Assembly: GCF_904846345.1 (NCBI RefSeq)
Contig: NZ_CAJHAJ010000002.1
Coordinates: forward strand, 62,001 to 126,000
DNA: 64,000 bases
Source of the DNA: Psychrobacter maritimus
Lineage (GTDB): Bacteria; Pseudomonadota; Gammaproteobacteria; Pseudomonadales; Moraxellaceae
Reading direction: 5' to 3'
Shown here: positions 43,614 through 52,100 of the stretch, piece by piece
Layout: the number at the start of each line of letters is the position of its first letter
Position numbering within the stretch: the first letter of the stretch is position 1
The notes under the pieces: generated by a model
What the model was told of the DNA's origin: nothing
The model's database searches: none
The model's input: only the letters and a program-made list of their open reading frames with translations
Program-made: the position numbers and the translations under genes

Positions 43614-44588
43614 TTAGAACCAGAATTTAACCCCTGCAGTCAAACTGCTGCTATCAACCGATTCATTATGTTGACGACGCTGATCTCGAGCACTGCCAAG
43701 CGCTGTCTCATAACTCACACCCACATAAGGCGCCAGTTGGCGACTGAATATCTCATAAGTGAGCATCACTTCAGCCTCCATCTCGTTAAAACCTTTGGTA
43801 ATATGATTGTCGCTGTCTTCTTTACTAAAGGCTGTTAGTCCTACTTCCGGTATCACAACCCAGTGCTGGCTCAAGCGCCACTCGTATTCTGCGCCAAGGT
43901 CCAATCGAACTTGTCCATCAGAATACAGATAAGCTCTGGCATCAGTTTCAATAAAGTAAGGCATAGTACCAACAATACCCGCCATAATGGCAGGTTTGTC
44001 ATTTTCGGTATCATAAGCAACACCGGCCTCGCCATTCCAAAAAATACTTAGCGGCTTCCAGTAAGACAATGAGGTCAGACTATCAATTTCTTTATCATCT
44101 TTGGTTTGAACACTACCTTCACTGCGCAAAGAGAGGCGGCGCTCATCTACGCCATACCAAGCACCAACCTCATAATTAATCTGATCGTCATCAAACTGAT
44201 AACCTAAATCATCTACAGAAACGCCCCATAATGGCATATCACCCATCATCATAGGCTTACCATACTGTCCATAAGGAACGCCGTTTGAATAGTCAGGACT
44301 GCGCGCATCAGCTGGCGCTTTACCACCTTGCATACCTGACATATCCATTTTGCTATGATCCATATCGGACATATCCATACTGCTATGATCCATATCGGAC
44401 ATATCCATATCCGACATATCTATGCCGCTGTGATCCATACCAGACATATCCATACTACTATGATCCATGTCTGACATCATCATGTCTTTTTTAGCAGTGG
44501 ACGGGTCAGCAGCATTAGCGAATGATGATGCCAGCAGTACCAACGATGATGCCCCAGCGAACCGTAAACCTACTTTATGTATTTTCAT
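43614..44588 (-). CDS. copB: Outer-membrane copper resistance protein CopB
   Basis: 324 residues from the ATG at 44588; a GTG four codons upstream is less likely. The N-terminus is a signal peptide ending SSFANA. Next comes a Met/Asp/His-rich repeat region (MDHSSMDMSGMDHSG type, about residues 35-85). The C-terminal ~200 residues match CopB, a beta-barrel outer-membrane protein (LSLRSEGSVQTKDDK; SSSLTAGVKFWF at the end). It works with the multicopper oxidase CopA, encoded 31 bp upstream. The repeats are encoded by tandem ~36-bp units at about 44336-44476. Confidence 0.93.
   Translation of the reverse strand: MKIHKVGLRFAGASSLVLLASSFANAADPSTAKKDMMMSDMDHSSMDMSGMDHSGIDMSDMDMSDMDHSSMDMSDMDHSKMDMSGMQGGKAPADARSPDYSNGVPYGQYGKPMMMGDMPLWGVSVDDLGYQFDDDQINYEVGAWYGVDERRLSLRSEGSVQTKDDKEIDSLTSLSYWKPLSIFWNGEAGVAYDTENDKPAIMAGIVGTMPYFIETDARAYLYSDGQVRLDLGAEYEWRLSQHWVVIPEVGLTAFSKEDSDNHITKGFNEMEAEVMLTYEIFSRQLAPYVGVSYETALGSARDQRRQHNESVDSSSLTAGVKFWF
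44336..44476. repeat. Tandem repeats encoding the CopB Met/His-rich region
   Basis: Degenerate units with the plus-strand core CTRTGATCCATATCGGACAT recur about four times with period ~36 bp. They encode Met-Asp-His-Ser-x-Met-Asp-Met-Ser-Asp motifs likely to bind copper. Confidence 0.75.
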
Positions 44589-44619
44589 CTCATCTCTCAC
44601 CTATCAATCAAAGATTTGC

Positions 44620-46335
44620 TTAAATGACCGCCACTTCTCTAAACATACCGGCTTCCATGTGATAGAGCAGATGACAATGCCATGCCCATCGACCAGCTTC
44701 TCCTGTGACATCAAAGCTGATTTTTTGTGCCGGCTGCACCATAATAGTATGCTTGCGCACCTGAAACTCGCCGTTAGGCATGCGCAAATCGCTCCACATC
44801 CCATGTAAATGCATCGGATGGTTCATCATCGTGTCATTGACTAAGGTAATACGCACGCGCTCACCCGGCTTAATATTAACCGGTGTCGCATCACTAAACT
44901 TAACCCCATCAAACGCCCAGATATAGCGCTCCATGTTACCGGTTAAATGTAGCTCGATCTCTCGGGTAGGTTTGCGCTGCTCTGCAAATATTGCCTCATC
45001 GACAGAGCGCAGCTGGCTATAGTTCAGCACCTCTCTATTAATTTTACGCAGGTTAATACCGGGATCATCAAGGTTCATACGTGGACTGTCCACACGCATG
45101 TCAGATTTGAAGTCATACTCAGTTTTGGCATGCTTGGCTTTATAACCATCAGCACCCATAGCGCCCATCATATCTGCCATGGTGAGCCATTCGATTTTGT
45201 CCATAGTAGGCGTTGCCGCACAAGCGCCTTCTTTGGTGGCAAGCGTCGCAGCGACATAGCCTGAGCGATCTATGTTTTGGGCAAATATGGTATGCCCATC
45301 TTTGGTTGGGGTGACAATGACATCATAGGTCTCAGCCACGCCAATACGAAAATCATCAATCGCAACGGGTGCGACATCAATACCATCGGTTGCCACCACA
45401 GTCATTTTGAGACCGGGTATGCGCACATCAAAGATGGTTTGCGCTGAAGCATTGATAAAGCGTAATTTAACGCGCTGTCCTGCCTTGACGATTTGTGCCC
45501 AATTAGCCGCGGTGGTTTTGCCATTGATAAGGTAGGTGAAGGTGTTTTCGCCCGACAAGTCAGTAAAATCAGTGGGCATCATGCGCATCTGATTCCACAT
45601 TTTGCGTTTATCAAACGCGGTTTTCATATCCGTTTCAGCGATATCAGACAGTAGCTTCTTGAAGTCTGGCAGATGATAGTTGTCAAAGTCGGCGCGCTGT
45701 TTGAGCAGCTTCAAGAGGTTATGCGGGTTGCGGCTGGTCCAATCACTGAGCACGATCACGTGGTCTTCGTCGATAGGATGACCCTCACGCCCTTTAGGTT
45801 CAATCACAATGGCACCCAACATACCGGTTTGTTCTTGGAAGCCACTGTGTGAGTGATACCAATAGGTGCCTGATTGTTTGAGTTTGAATTTATAAGTAAA
45901 GGTGCTGTTTGCAGGAATGCCATCAAAGCTAATACCCGGTACCCCATCCATCTCAAAAGGCACCAGCAATCCATGCCAATGGATAGAGGTTGATTCATCC
46001 ATCTGATTATGAACACGTATCACTACCGTATCGCCTTCACGCATCTTTAGCGTCGGTGCTGGCAGTGAATTATTGATGAGCGTTGCCATACTCTTTTTAC
46101 CATTAACAATAGCGGACTGTTTACTGACGTATAAATCAAACTCTTTCCCTGTCAATACAGGCACTTTATGAGTGTTTTGGTCACTATTGATAGTAGCGCC
46201 CTGACTGCCTGAGCGACTTGAGTGTCCCAATGCGCTACTGGCCATGGTCGGTAGCGTCGATAGCATAGACGCGCCAAGTAGCGTAGATGACCCTGTCAAA
46301 AAACGCCGGCGGTTCAGTATGTTCTGTTTATTCAT
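44620..46335 (-). CDS. copA: Periplasmic multicopper oxidase CopA
   Basis: 571 residues. A Tat signal (NRRRFLTGSSTLLGA) exports the folded enzyme to the periplasm. All four copper-ligand segments are present: SIHWHGLLVP, YWYHSHSGFQ, HPMHLHGMWSD and WHCHLLYHMEAGM. It oxidises Cu(I) to the less toxic Cu(II). Its Met-rich insertion is short compared with P. syringae CopA. It is directly upstream of copB in the cluster, and downstream of the DUF411 lipoprotein gene. Confidence 0.95.
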   Translation of the reverse strand: MNKQNILNRRRFLTGSSTLLGASMLSTLPTMASSALGHSSRSGSQGATINSDQNTHKVPVLTGKEFDLYVSKQSAIVNGKKSMATLINNSLPAPTLKMREGDTVVIRVHNQMDESTSIHWHGLLVPFEMDGVPGISFDGIPANSTFTYKFKLKQSGTYWYHSHSGFQEQTGMLGAIVIEPKGREGHPIDEDHVIVLSDWTSRNPHNLLKLLKQRADFDNYHLPDFKKLLSDIAETDMKTAFDKRKMWNQMRMMPTDFTDLSGENTFTYLINGKTTAANWAQIVKAGQRVKLRFINASAQTIFDVRIPGLKMTVVATDGIDVAPVAIDDFRIGVAETYDVIVTPTKDGHTIFAQNIDRSGYVAATLATKEGACAATPTMDKIEWLTMADMMGAMGADGYKAKHAKTEYDFKSDMRVDSPRMNLDDPGINLRKINREVLNYSQLRSVDEAIFAEQRKPTREIELHLTGNMERYIWAFDGVKFSDATPVNIKPGERVRITLVNDTMMNHPMHLHGMWSDLRMPNGEFQVRKHTIMVQPAQKISFDVTGEAGRWAWHCHLLYHMEAGMFREVAVI

Positions 46336-46483
46336 AATGATGACCTAATTCAATTTGAGAGATGGTGAGCTTATAGTTATAATATTTAACGATACGTCAA
46401 TTACGATTGGGAATCTTATTAAGCCGCTTTTGATGCTACTCACATTCAATTTATCCAGATCTCAGCCAAAACAACCATCAAAA

Positions 46484-47116
46484 TTATAGTTGCTGCTGAG
46501 GAGAATCAATAGCGGCATAAACTTCTGTGGTACCGTCTTTGTTAAGCTGCATCACTTTATAAGGCATGAATTTATCTTGATATTCCATACCGGGGCTGCC
46601 AACCGGCATACTCGGTACGGCCAGTCCAATAGCTTGTGCAGGAGGATTTTCCAGAAACTGAGCCATGTGTTTAGCAGGGACATGGCCTTCAAAGACAAAA
46701 CCGTCGGTGGTAACGGTGGTATGACAAGAGCGCATTTTCTGTGGTACGCCATATCGCTCTTTGAACAAGGATACATCTGCAACATCGTGCGTGGTCGCGC
46801 TTAATCCATTGTTTTTTGCATAGCCTACCCACTCTTTGCAGCAGCCGCAGTTGGCGTCTTTATACACTGTGGCTGAGACGTTTTTGAGTAATGATGACGA
46901 GCTGTTAACGGGAGCATTTGACGGAGCTGATTTATTATTTTGTACGTTCTGGACAGCAACAGGCTCAGCTTGTATTGACTGCGAGTCAGAGACGTTGGTA
47001 TTAGATTGGCTACAAGCAGCTACTGTGAAGGGTAATGCCGCTGTCACCACCCATAAAAGAACACGACCGGATAACCAGTTATGTCCATTAGAAAACACGT
47101 GTATGTAACGTCTCAT
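46484..47116 (-). CDS. DUF411 metal-binding lipoprotein
   Basis: 210 residues. The N-terminus is a lipoprotein-type signal ending in VAAC (about residues 32-35) followed by SQSNTN. After a disordered linker the DUF411 domain has YKDANCGCCKEWVGY, SCHTTV, and GHVPAKHMAQFLEN. DUF411 proteins are thought to bind copper via the CGCC motif. AGGAG seven bases before the ATG supports the start. It sits between the cytochrome c gene and copA. Confidence 0.92.
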   Translation of the reverse strand: MRRYIHVFSNGHNWLSGRVLLWVVTAALPFTVAACSQSNTNVSDSQSIQAEPVAVQNVQNNKSAPSNAPVNSSSSLLKNVSATVYKDANCGCCKEWVGYAKNNGLSATTHDVADVSLFKERYGVPQKMRSCHTTVTTDGFVFEGHVPAKHMAQFLENPPAQAIGLAVPSMPVGSPGMEYQDKFMPYKVMQLNKDGTTEVYAAIDSPQQQL

Positions 47117-47280
47117 TAAATTACTCCTAAGCGTCTATGGTTATGCTCGATATTCTAAAAACTGAACCCTATATTTGTAGCTTCATATACTTAACTACAA
47201 ACGTTAAATGCAGCACTGTTCGGTACTGCATTGTTAATGACGACAACCGTTACTTATGACGCATTCATATCTAAACAAGG

Positions 47281-47874
47281 TTAATGCTGCATTCCAGAGC
47301 CATCTTCTGACATATCCATATCACCATCAAAGCTCATGTCCATAATATCGCTATCTATCCTCGTGGTTAGCATGGTGTACTGAGCTTCACTTAATTCAGG
47401 TAACGATCTGATAAAAGCGACCATTGCCCACATTCTATCGTCATCATGGGACGCGCCCCACGCAGGCATTCCAGATGCCATAATACCGTGCTTGATTGCC
47501 CAAAAGCTTTGCTGTGCACCATCCTCAGTTTGATAGCGTTTGACGATGTCAGCCTTAGTAAAGTTGGGCGGCTTTGGATATAAGCTTTCGCTAAAGTCAG
47601 TTTGTGCCACTCCTGGAGACAAGTGACAGCCTGCACACATATCCTTATAGTCCGCGCCACCAGAGCTGATCATGTCAACTTTCTCTAAATCTGGTACCAC
47701 AATATCTTTACTGGCATTTTCTATAGAACGATTGCGCGCAGTTTCTAAAAAGCTATACATCATTGGGCTATGCTCTTGGTCTGCGCCCACACTGACAACG
47801 CCACTGCTAACAACCGCAAACACGCCAGTGATTGTCACAAATACGGTAAAGAGCGCACCCAATAAAAATTTCAT
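47281..47874 (-). CDS. Membrane-anchored c-type cytochrome
   Basis: 197 residues. The N-terminal hydrophobic segment (FLLGALFTVFVTITGVFAVV) anchors or exports the protein. A single heme site CAGCH is in DYKDMCAGCHLSPG (about residue 79). The likely Met ligand is in MPAWGASHDDDRMW. The C-terminus is Met/Asp-rich (DIMDMSFDGDMDMSED). Its presence in a copper cluster suggests an electron-transfer role with CopA, an inference. Confidence 0.9.
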   Translation of the reverse strand: MKFLLGALFTVFVTITGVFAVVSSGVVSVGADQEHSPMMYSFLETARNRSIENASKDIVVPDLEKVDMISSGGADYKDMCAGCHLSPGVAQTDFSESLYPKPPNFTKADIVKRYQTEDGAQQSFWAIKHGIMASGMPAWGASHDDDRMWAMVAFIRSLPELSEAQYTMLTTRIDSDIMDMSFDGDMDMSEDGSGMQH

Positions 47875-47948
47875 CTATTTTCCTAAAAATTTATTTCCGT
47901 TAAGTGTTGACTATTATTTAACAGAGCTGATTAACAGAGCTGAAATTC

Positions 47949-48221
47949 TTAAGATTTACTGTCATTAGTCACGCAGTGTTTTTGGTACATCTGTTTCATT
48001 TTTCCCATATTAGCCATCATGGCTTTCATGGCGGGGTCGTTCATGTCCATCTTGCTATGATCCATTTTTTCCATCATCTGCATATGCTTTTGCATTTTTT
48101 CACAGTTCATCTGGTCTTTCTCAGCATGCATTTTTGGGTCATGCGCCATCGCTGAGGTTGATACAATAAGAGCGATAGCCGTCATTGCGATTGATTTAGA
48201 CAGTAATTTAAAATTTGACAT
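47949..48221 (-). CDS. Small exported Met/His/Lys-rich protein
   Basis: 90 residues with a signal peptide ending STSAMA. The mature part is rich in Met, His and Lys (MQKHMQMMEKMDHSKMDM), with two Cys. AGGAA precedes the ATG. It resembles small copper-binding periplasmic proteins by composition. It lies downstream of a CusR-box-like palindrome (48336-48351). Confidence 0.85.
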   Translation of the reverse strand: MSNFKLLSKSIAMTAIALIVSTSAMAHDPKMHAEKDQMNCEKMQKHMQMMEKMDHSKMDMNDPAMKAMMANMGKMKQMYQKHCVTNDSKS

Positions 48222-48335
48222 AGTTAATTCCTATTGATTGGATTAAAAGCTATTGAAGGTAAAGTGATTAAGGGTAAAGCCGTTAAACCAGTCTAAATGA
48301 TACGTTATTCATTCTGACTGGTAGATGACGTTAAG

Positions 48336-48351
48336 ATTACAATGTTGTCAT
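48336..48351. promoter_or_regulatory. CusR/CopR-box-like palindrome
   Basis: ATTACAATGTTGTCAT matches the E. coli CusR box pattern ATGACAAnnTTGTCAT, as I recall it, at all defined positions except one. It lies 115 bp upstream of the small Met-rich gene, so it may be an internal promoter site of the cluster. Confidence 0.6.
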
Positions 48352-48368
48352 TCTCATCGCTTTCGATT

Positions 48369-48695
48369 TTAATGCGCGACATATTCATTTAATATAGCTT
48401 CAGCATTTCTATCACGATCGCTACCATATTTTTTCACAAAATATTTTTCAGACTGCAAGTGCTGATCTTGATGCTGTATCTGACACGCGACTCTCGCATC
48501 AACATAGCCTTTCATTTGCGCGCTAGAAATCTGTGCATCGTTATGATCTGCGTTCTTTGCAAAACGAGTAACCGCATCACAATTACCAAGAACAGAAGCA
48601 TCTAAGTGTGTGGTATGCGCATTGGCCGCTGACATGCCCACTAACATCGATACTGAAAGTAAAGCTACTTTTTTTAATGAACAATAATTTTTCAT
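48369..48695 (-). CDS. Small exported protein of unknown function, first gene of the copper cluster
   Basis: 108 residues with a signal peptide ending SAANA. The mature part has two Cys (NCDAVTRF; VACQIQHQDQH) and several His. AAGGG precedes the ATG. It is the gene nearest the divergent copRS promoter region. Copper-associated role is inferred from position and from His/Cys content only. Confidence 0.8.
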   Translation of the reverse strand: MKNYCSLKKVALLSVSMLVGMSAANAHTTHLDASVLGNCDAVTRFAKNADHNDAQISSAQMKGYVDARVACQIQHQDQHLQSEKYFVKKYGSDRDRNAEAILNEYVAH

Positions 48696-48816
48696 ATAAG
48701 ACCCTTTGAAGATAAATAATAAGCTGTTTAAGTAAGATAATCGCTTAACTTGTAGAAGCGGTCTGTATCAGAGACTAGCCTCTATGCGGCGTTTATTTAG
48801 AATACTAAATGTGGGC

Positions 48817-48843
48817 TGACAGCTAGATGACACGGACATGACA
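48817..48843. promoter_or_regulatory. Three TGACA half-sites at 11-bp spacing
   Basis: TGACA occurs at 48817, 48828 and 48839, each exactly 11 bp from the next, in direct orientation. OmpR-family regulators typically bind direct repeats spaced about one helical turn. Confidence 0.7.
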
Positions 48844-48878
48844 TGTTTGTTAGGAACAACATATTATTTTCATCTGCT

Positions 48879-48894
48879 TGTCATCTGCTTGTCA
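48879..48894. promoter_or_regulatory. Two TGTCA half-sites at 11-bp spacing
   Basis: TTGTCAT occurs twice with TGTCA at 48879 and 48890, within the 11-bp tandem repeat CATCTGCTTGT (48871-48892). This is the reverse complement of the TGACA motif 36 bp away. Confidence 0.7.
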
Positions 48895-49031
48895 TTAAAG
48901 CCAAATGCCAGCATCTGCCTCTATCCAAAGAGCGCTGTTAGCACAAGGGTTTTTGATAAACATACGGCTGATAAGCCAACAACATTAGTAATATGCTGTT
49001 GACAACCATAATGATATGAAGGAAAGCGACG

Positions 49032-49751
49032 ATGAAAGTACTGTTAGTAGAAGATGAGGAAAAACTTGGAGAATATATTAAGAAAGGCTTAACTGAGGCC
49101 GGTTTCATCGTGGATCATCATATGACAGGTTTGGATGGTTATCATGCGTTAATGACTGAAGATTTTAGTGTGGTGCTGATGGATGTCATGCTGCCTGACG
49201 TCAGTGGCTTTGAGCTGATACAGCGCTACCGTGCCGCTGGCAAGCATACGCCTGTTTTGTTTTTAACGGCTAAAGATGATTTAAGCGATCGGATTAAAGG
49301 TATTGAAATTGGTGGCGATGATTATCTAACCAAGCCTTTTGCTTTTGCTGAGCTGATTGTTAGAATAAAAAGCCTATTGCGCCGTGCCAATCAATCGGAT
49401 TATAAAAGCTCAGTCATACATGTAGCAGACCTGAAAATGGATATTGCCAAACGTACCGTATATAGAGGTGATACCATCATAAAACTGACTGCCAAAGAGT
49501 TTGCTTTATTACAACTTTTCCTAGAACGCCAAGGTGAAGTACTGCCACGTACTGTGATTGCCTCGCAAGTATGGGACATAAATTTTGACAGTGATACGAA
49601 TGTCATTGACGTGGCTATAAGACGTTTACGAATCAAAATAGACGATGGATTTGATATAAAGCTGATTCACACGGTACGCGGGATGGGCTATCGATTAGAG
49701 GCGCTAGCTACTGAGGTTCAAAGTGGCGTGGGCGGAGACCATTCTAAATAA
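49032..49751 (+). CDS. copR: CopR/CusR-type response regulator
   Basis: 239 residues. OmpR/PhoB-family regulator: receiver domain with acidic pocket EDEE and phosphorylated Asp51 (MDVMLPDVSG), then a C-terminal winged helix (VIDVAIRRLRIKID; TVRGMGYRL). AAGGAAAG precedes the ATG. It is divergent from the copper cluster and followed immediately by the sensor kinase, which matches known copper-responsive CopRS/CusRS systems. Confidence 0.92.
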   Translation: MKVLLVEDEEKLGEYIKKGLTEAGFIVDHHMTGLDGYHALMTEDFSVVLMDVMLPDVSGFELIQRYRAAGKHTPVLFLTAKDDLSDRIKGIEIGGDDYLTKPFAFAELIVRIKSLLRRANQSDYKSSVIHVADLKMDIAKRTVYRGDTIIKLTAKEFALLQLFLERQGEVLPRTVIASQVWDINFDSDTNVIDVAIRRLRIKIDDGFDIKLIHTVRGMGYRLEALATEVQSGVGGDHSK

Positions 49752-49752
49752 C

Positions 49753-51225
49753 ATGAACTATAAATTCACAAACCGGCGCTGGTCACTGCTATGGCGAACT
49801 ATTTTCTTGCTAACGGTCTTCGTTATTATCTCTCAGATCATTATCTATGCGTGGGTGCAGCGCTCTGTGAGTGGACACTTTGAGCAAATGGACTCAGAAA
49901 TCATTACTCATGCGGCTTTTAACCTGCGCAAACGCATGGTTAATCTGGACGATCATATAGAACCATTGACAGTGTCAAAGTCGCAATCACTCATTGATGA
50001 CAATCACCTGCATTCTTCTTGGCTAGATTATGATTTAAAAACCTTAATATCAGATAAAAACGGCAAATTATTATCTAGTGATCCCAGTAATTTCCTCCAT
50101 GACTTACCGACCGACTTTAGCTTGTTACCACTATGGCAGGATCATCACGATCAGCAGTTTATGATTAAGATAAACAATAGGCATTACCGAGCAATTATCA
50201 TTGAAAATCAAGAGGTTCTGGCATTTATTGCTCTACCTATCGATGTGCACCATCAATATCTTATCGAGTTTAATCGCCAGCTAAGCTTGATACTTATAGC
50301 CATCACCTTATTATTGGTTTCAATAGCGGCATTAAGTGTATATTGGGGTTTTGCTCCTCTAGCTACTATCGTACAAAAAATGAAAGGCATAAATCTTCAA
50401 AGGTTAGATGAAAGAGTGGTGGTTGGCGATATGCCGTTAGAACTGCGACCACTCGCAGAATCTTATAATTCGATGATGGTCAAGCTTGAAAGTAATTTTG
50501 AATCGTTGTCACGGTTTTCAGACAATATCGCCCACGAGCTACGCACGCCAATAGCGACGCTGAGTACGCAAACGCAGGTCATGTTAACCAAGCCAAGAGA
50601 AGGCGACGAATACATCGAGCAATTGCATCATCAGCACGATACGTTAGAGCAGTTGTCCGCCATGATTAACAATATGTTGCTACTGGCAAAAACCCAAAAA
50701 GAGCTGAGTGATTCACAAATCAGTGATGTCGATACCGAGAGGCTACTCACAAAGCTGATAGACTATTATGAAATGATTGCCGAAGATCGTGAGATAACTT
50801 TTGAGAAATCGGGTGATTTTAAAACAGTACTAGGTGATGAAGGCTTATTGCAACGGCTGTTTGCCAATCTGATGTCAAATGCGATTTATTATGCGGCTAG
50901 TGACAGCGCTATCCTGATATCCGCTACCGTCCTCACTTCAAACAATTTACTTAATGCGGCAAAAGACGATATTCAACCCTCAAAGCAGCTATGGTTAAGA
51001 ATAACTATGACCAATCGTCTAGACAAACCATTAGATCAGATTGAAGCTGATAAGCTGTTTGAGCGCTTCTATCGTCATGATAAGACGGGCAATCAGCATT
51101 CGGGGACAGGGCTAGGATTGTCCATCGTTCAGGCCATTGCTAATGCTCATAAAGGTAAGGTGAACATTACTATCAAAGATGAGTATTGTTTTGAGGTTGC
51201 TGTAGAATTGTTGATGGTCAGGTAG
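49753..51225 (+). CDS. copS: CopS/CusS-type sensor histidine kinase
   Basis: 490 residues from the ATG at 49753, directly after the copR stop; an overlapping GTG at 49723 is the alternative. Two membrane segments (IFLLTVFVIISQIIIYAWV; LSLILIAITLLLVSIAALSVYW) flank a periplasmic sensor domain. HAMP, the H-box with His261 (DNIAHELRTPIATL), the N-box LFANLMSNAIYYA and GTGLGLSIVQ follow. Copper sensing is inferred from context. Confidence 0.93.
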   Translation: MNYKFTNRRWSLLWRTIFLLTVFVIISQIIIYAWVQRSVSGHFEQMDSEIITHAAFNLRKRMVNLDDHIEPLTVSKSQSLIDDNHLHSSWLDYDLKTLISDKNGKLLSSDPSNFLHDLPTDFSLLPLWQDHHDQQFMIKINNRHYRAIIIENQEVLAFIALPIDVHHQYLIEFNRQLSLILIAITLLLVSIAALSVYWGFAPLATIVQKMKGINLQRLDERVVVGDMPLELRPLAESYNSMMVKLESNFESLSRFSDNIAHELRTPIATLSTQTQVMLTKPREGDEYIEQLHHQHDTLEQLSAMINNMLLLAKTQKELSDSQISDVDTERLLTKLIDYYEMIAEDREITFEKSGDFKTVLGDEGLLQRLFANLMSNAIYYAASDSAILISATVLTSNNLLNAAKDDIQPSKQLWLRITMTNRLDKPLDQIEADKLFERFYRHDKTGNQHSGTGLGLSIVQAIANAHKGKVNITIKDEYCFEVAVELLMVR

Positions 51226-51556
51226 TAAACACCTTCATACTATGGCATTTGGAGTGTAGATCATGAATATACTTAACTCCCTAGTGAAGACTTGAATATC
51301 AGGCTGTAGGCTAATAATATCAACGGCTTTGCTCATTGAAACAGTCACAGTGTAATTCGTGGTGTACATGCATCGAGATTTTTAAATACGCTAAAGAGTT
51401 AATATATCACTTTCAATGTATAACGCTTTTATCATAGAATGCATGAAATACAGTCCGCTTTTAGCTGGCTACACACATTGCTCAATATTCACTCAAAGAA
51501 ATAGCTAAGAATCACCATCGCTGTCTCTTAAGTTTATTATAAACAAGGACATTAGA
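51226..51556. other. Gene-free stretch after copS
   Basis: About 330 bases without an open frame or a clear terminator. It ends with AAGGAC before the 51557 ATG. Confidence 0.4.
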
Positions 51557-51904
51557 ATGCAAGTAAAAATAGGTCTGTTATTAGCTGCTGTGTTGGCGTC
51601 AGGATCAAGCTTTGCCGCCGATGCTTATAAGGTTTCTACTTCTGTATTTAAAGATGGTGAGTTAATTGCGTCACCTGTGATGCTGGTAAATGCTGAGGAG
51701 ATGGCATCGATCGCCATTGGCACTGATTTTGAGTATAACCTGACAGTAAAGCCATCTAATGAGCATACTGCTAAAGTAATTACGATTGTTAAAGCTGGTG
51801 ACAATCTTACTGAACATGAAACGACAGTTGCCTATGATAAGGAAGCGACTGTTGGTAATGGCAACGACAAACTTACTTTACTGGTTCGTAAAATTGCCAG
51901 TTAA
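51557..51904 (+). CDS. Small periplasmic protein of unknown function
   Basis: 115 residues with a clear signal peptide (IGLLLAAVLASGSSFA, cleaved near residue 20) and an AAGGAC ribosome site. The mature ~95 residues look like a small beta-rich domain (VSTSVFKDGELIASPVMLVNA; LLVRKIAS at the end). It has no Cys. The pattern is reminiscent of periplasmic beta-lactam-responsive or secretin-like small domains, but no assignment is made. It is downstream of copS but may be unrelated. Confidence 0.8.
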   Translation: MQVKIGLLLAAVLASGSSFAADAYKVSTSVFKDGELIASPVMLVNAEEMASIAIGTDFEYNLTVKPSNEHTAKVITIVKAGDNLTEHETTVAYDKEATVGNGNDKLTLLVRKIAS

Positions 51905-51956
51905 GATGTACAGCTCTAAAGAAGTCTAAATATACACAGGGCAAGACCTCTAATCT

Positions 51957-51976
51957 GTCAGGCAGCGCTGCCTGAC
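51957..51976. repeat. Perfect 20-bp palindrome
   Basis: GTCAGGCAGCGCTGCCTGAC is a perfect palindrome with 10-bp arms and no loop, 53 bp after the end of the 51557 gene. There is no T-run, so it is not a standard terminator. Confidence 0.8.
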
Positions 51977-52015
51977 TCAAGTAAATCAGCCTCCGATATA
52001 GTCGGCGCGGTTCAC

Positions 52016-52052
52016 AAAAAACCTTGTAGCGTAAAGCATACAAGGTTTTTTT
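52016..52052. terminator. Bidirectional terminator
   Basis: AAAACCTTGTA (52017-52027) pairs with TACAAGGTTTT (52039-52049), with T-runs on both strands, between converging genes. Confidence 0.9.
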
Positions 52053-52100
52053 TACGTCTATAAGCTGATGTTACAGCAACTTATAATTTTTTGGTGCCAA

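Larger units (their letters stand above)
48696..49031. other. Divergent control region of copper cluster and copRS
   Basis: About 336 bases with no open frame. It holds the phased TGACA and TGTCA sites listed separately and must carry both divergent promoters. Confidence 0.7.
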
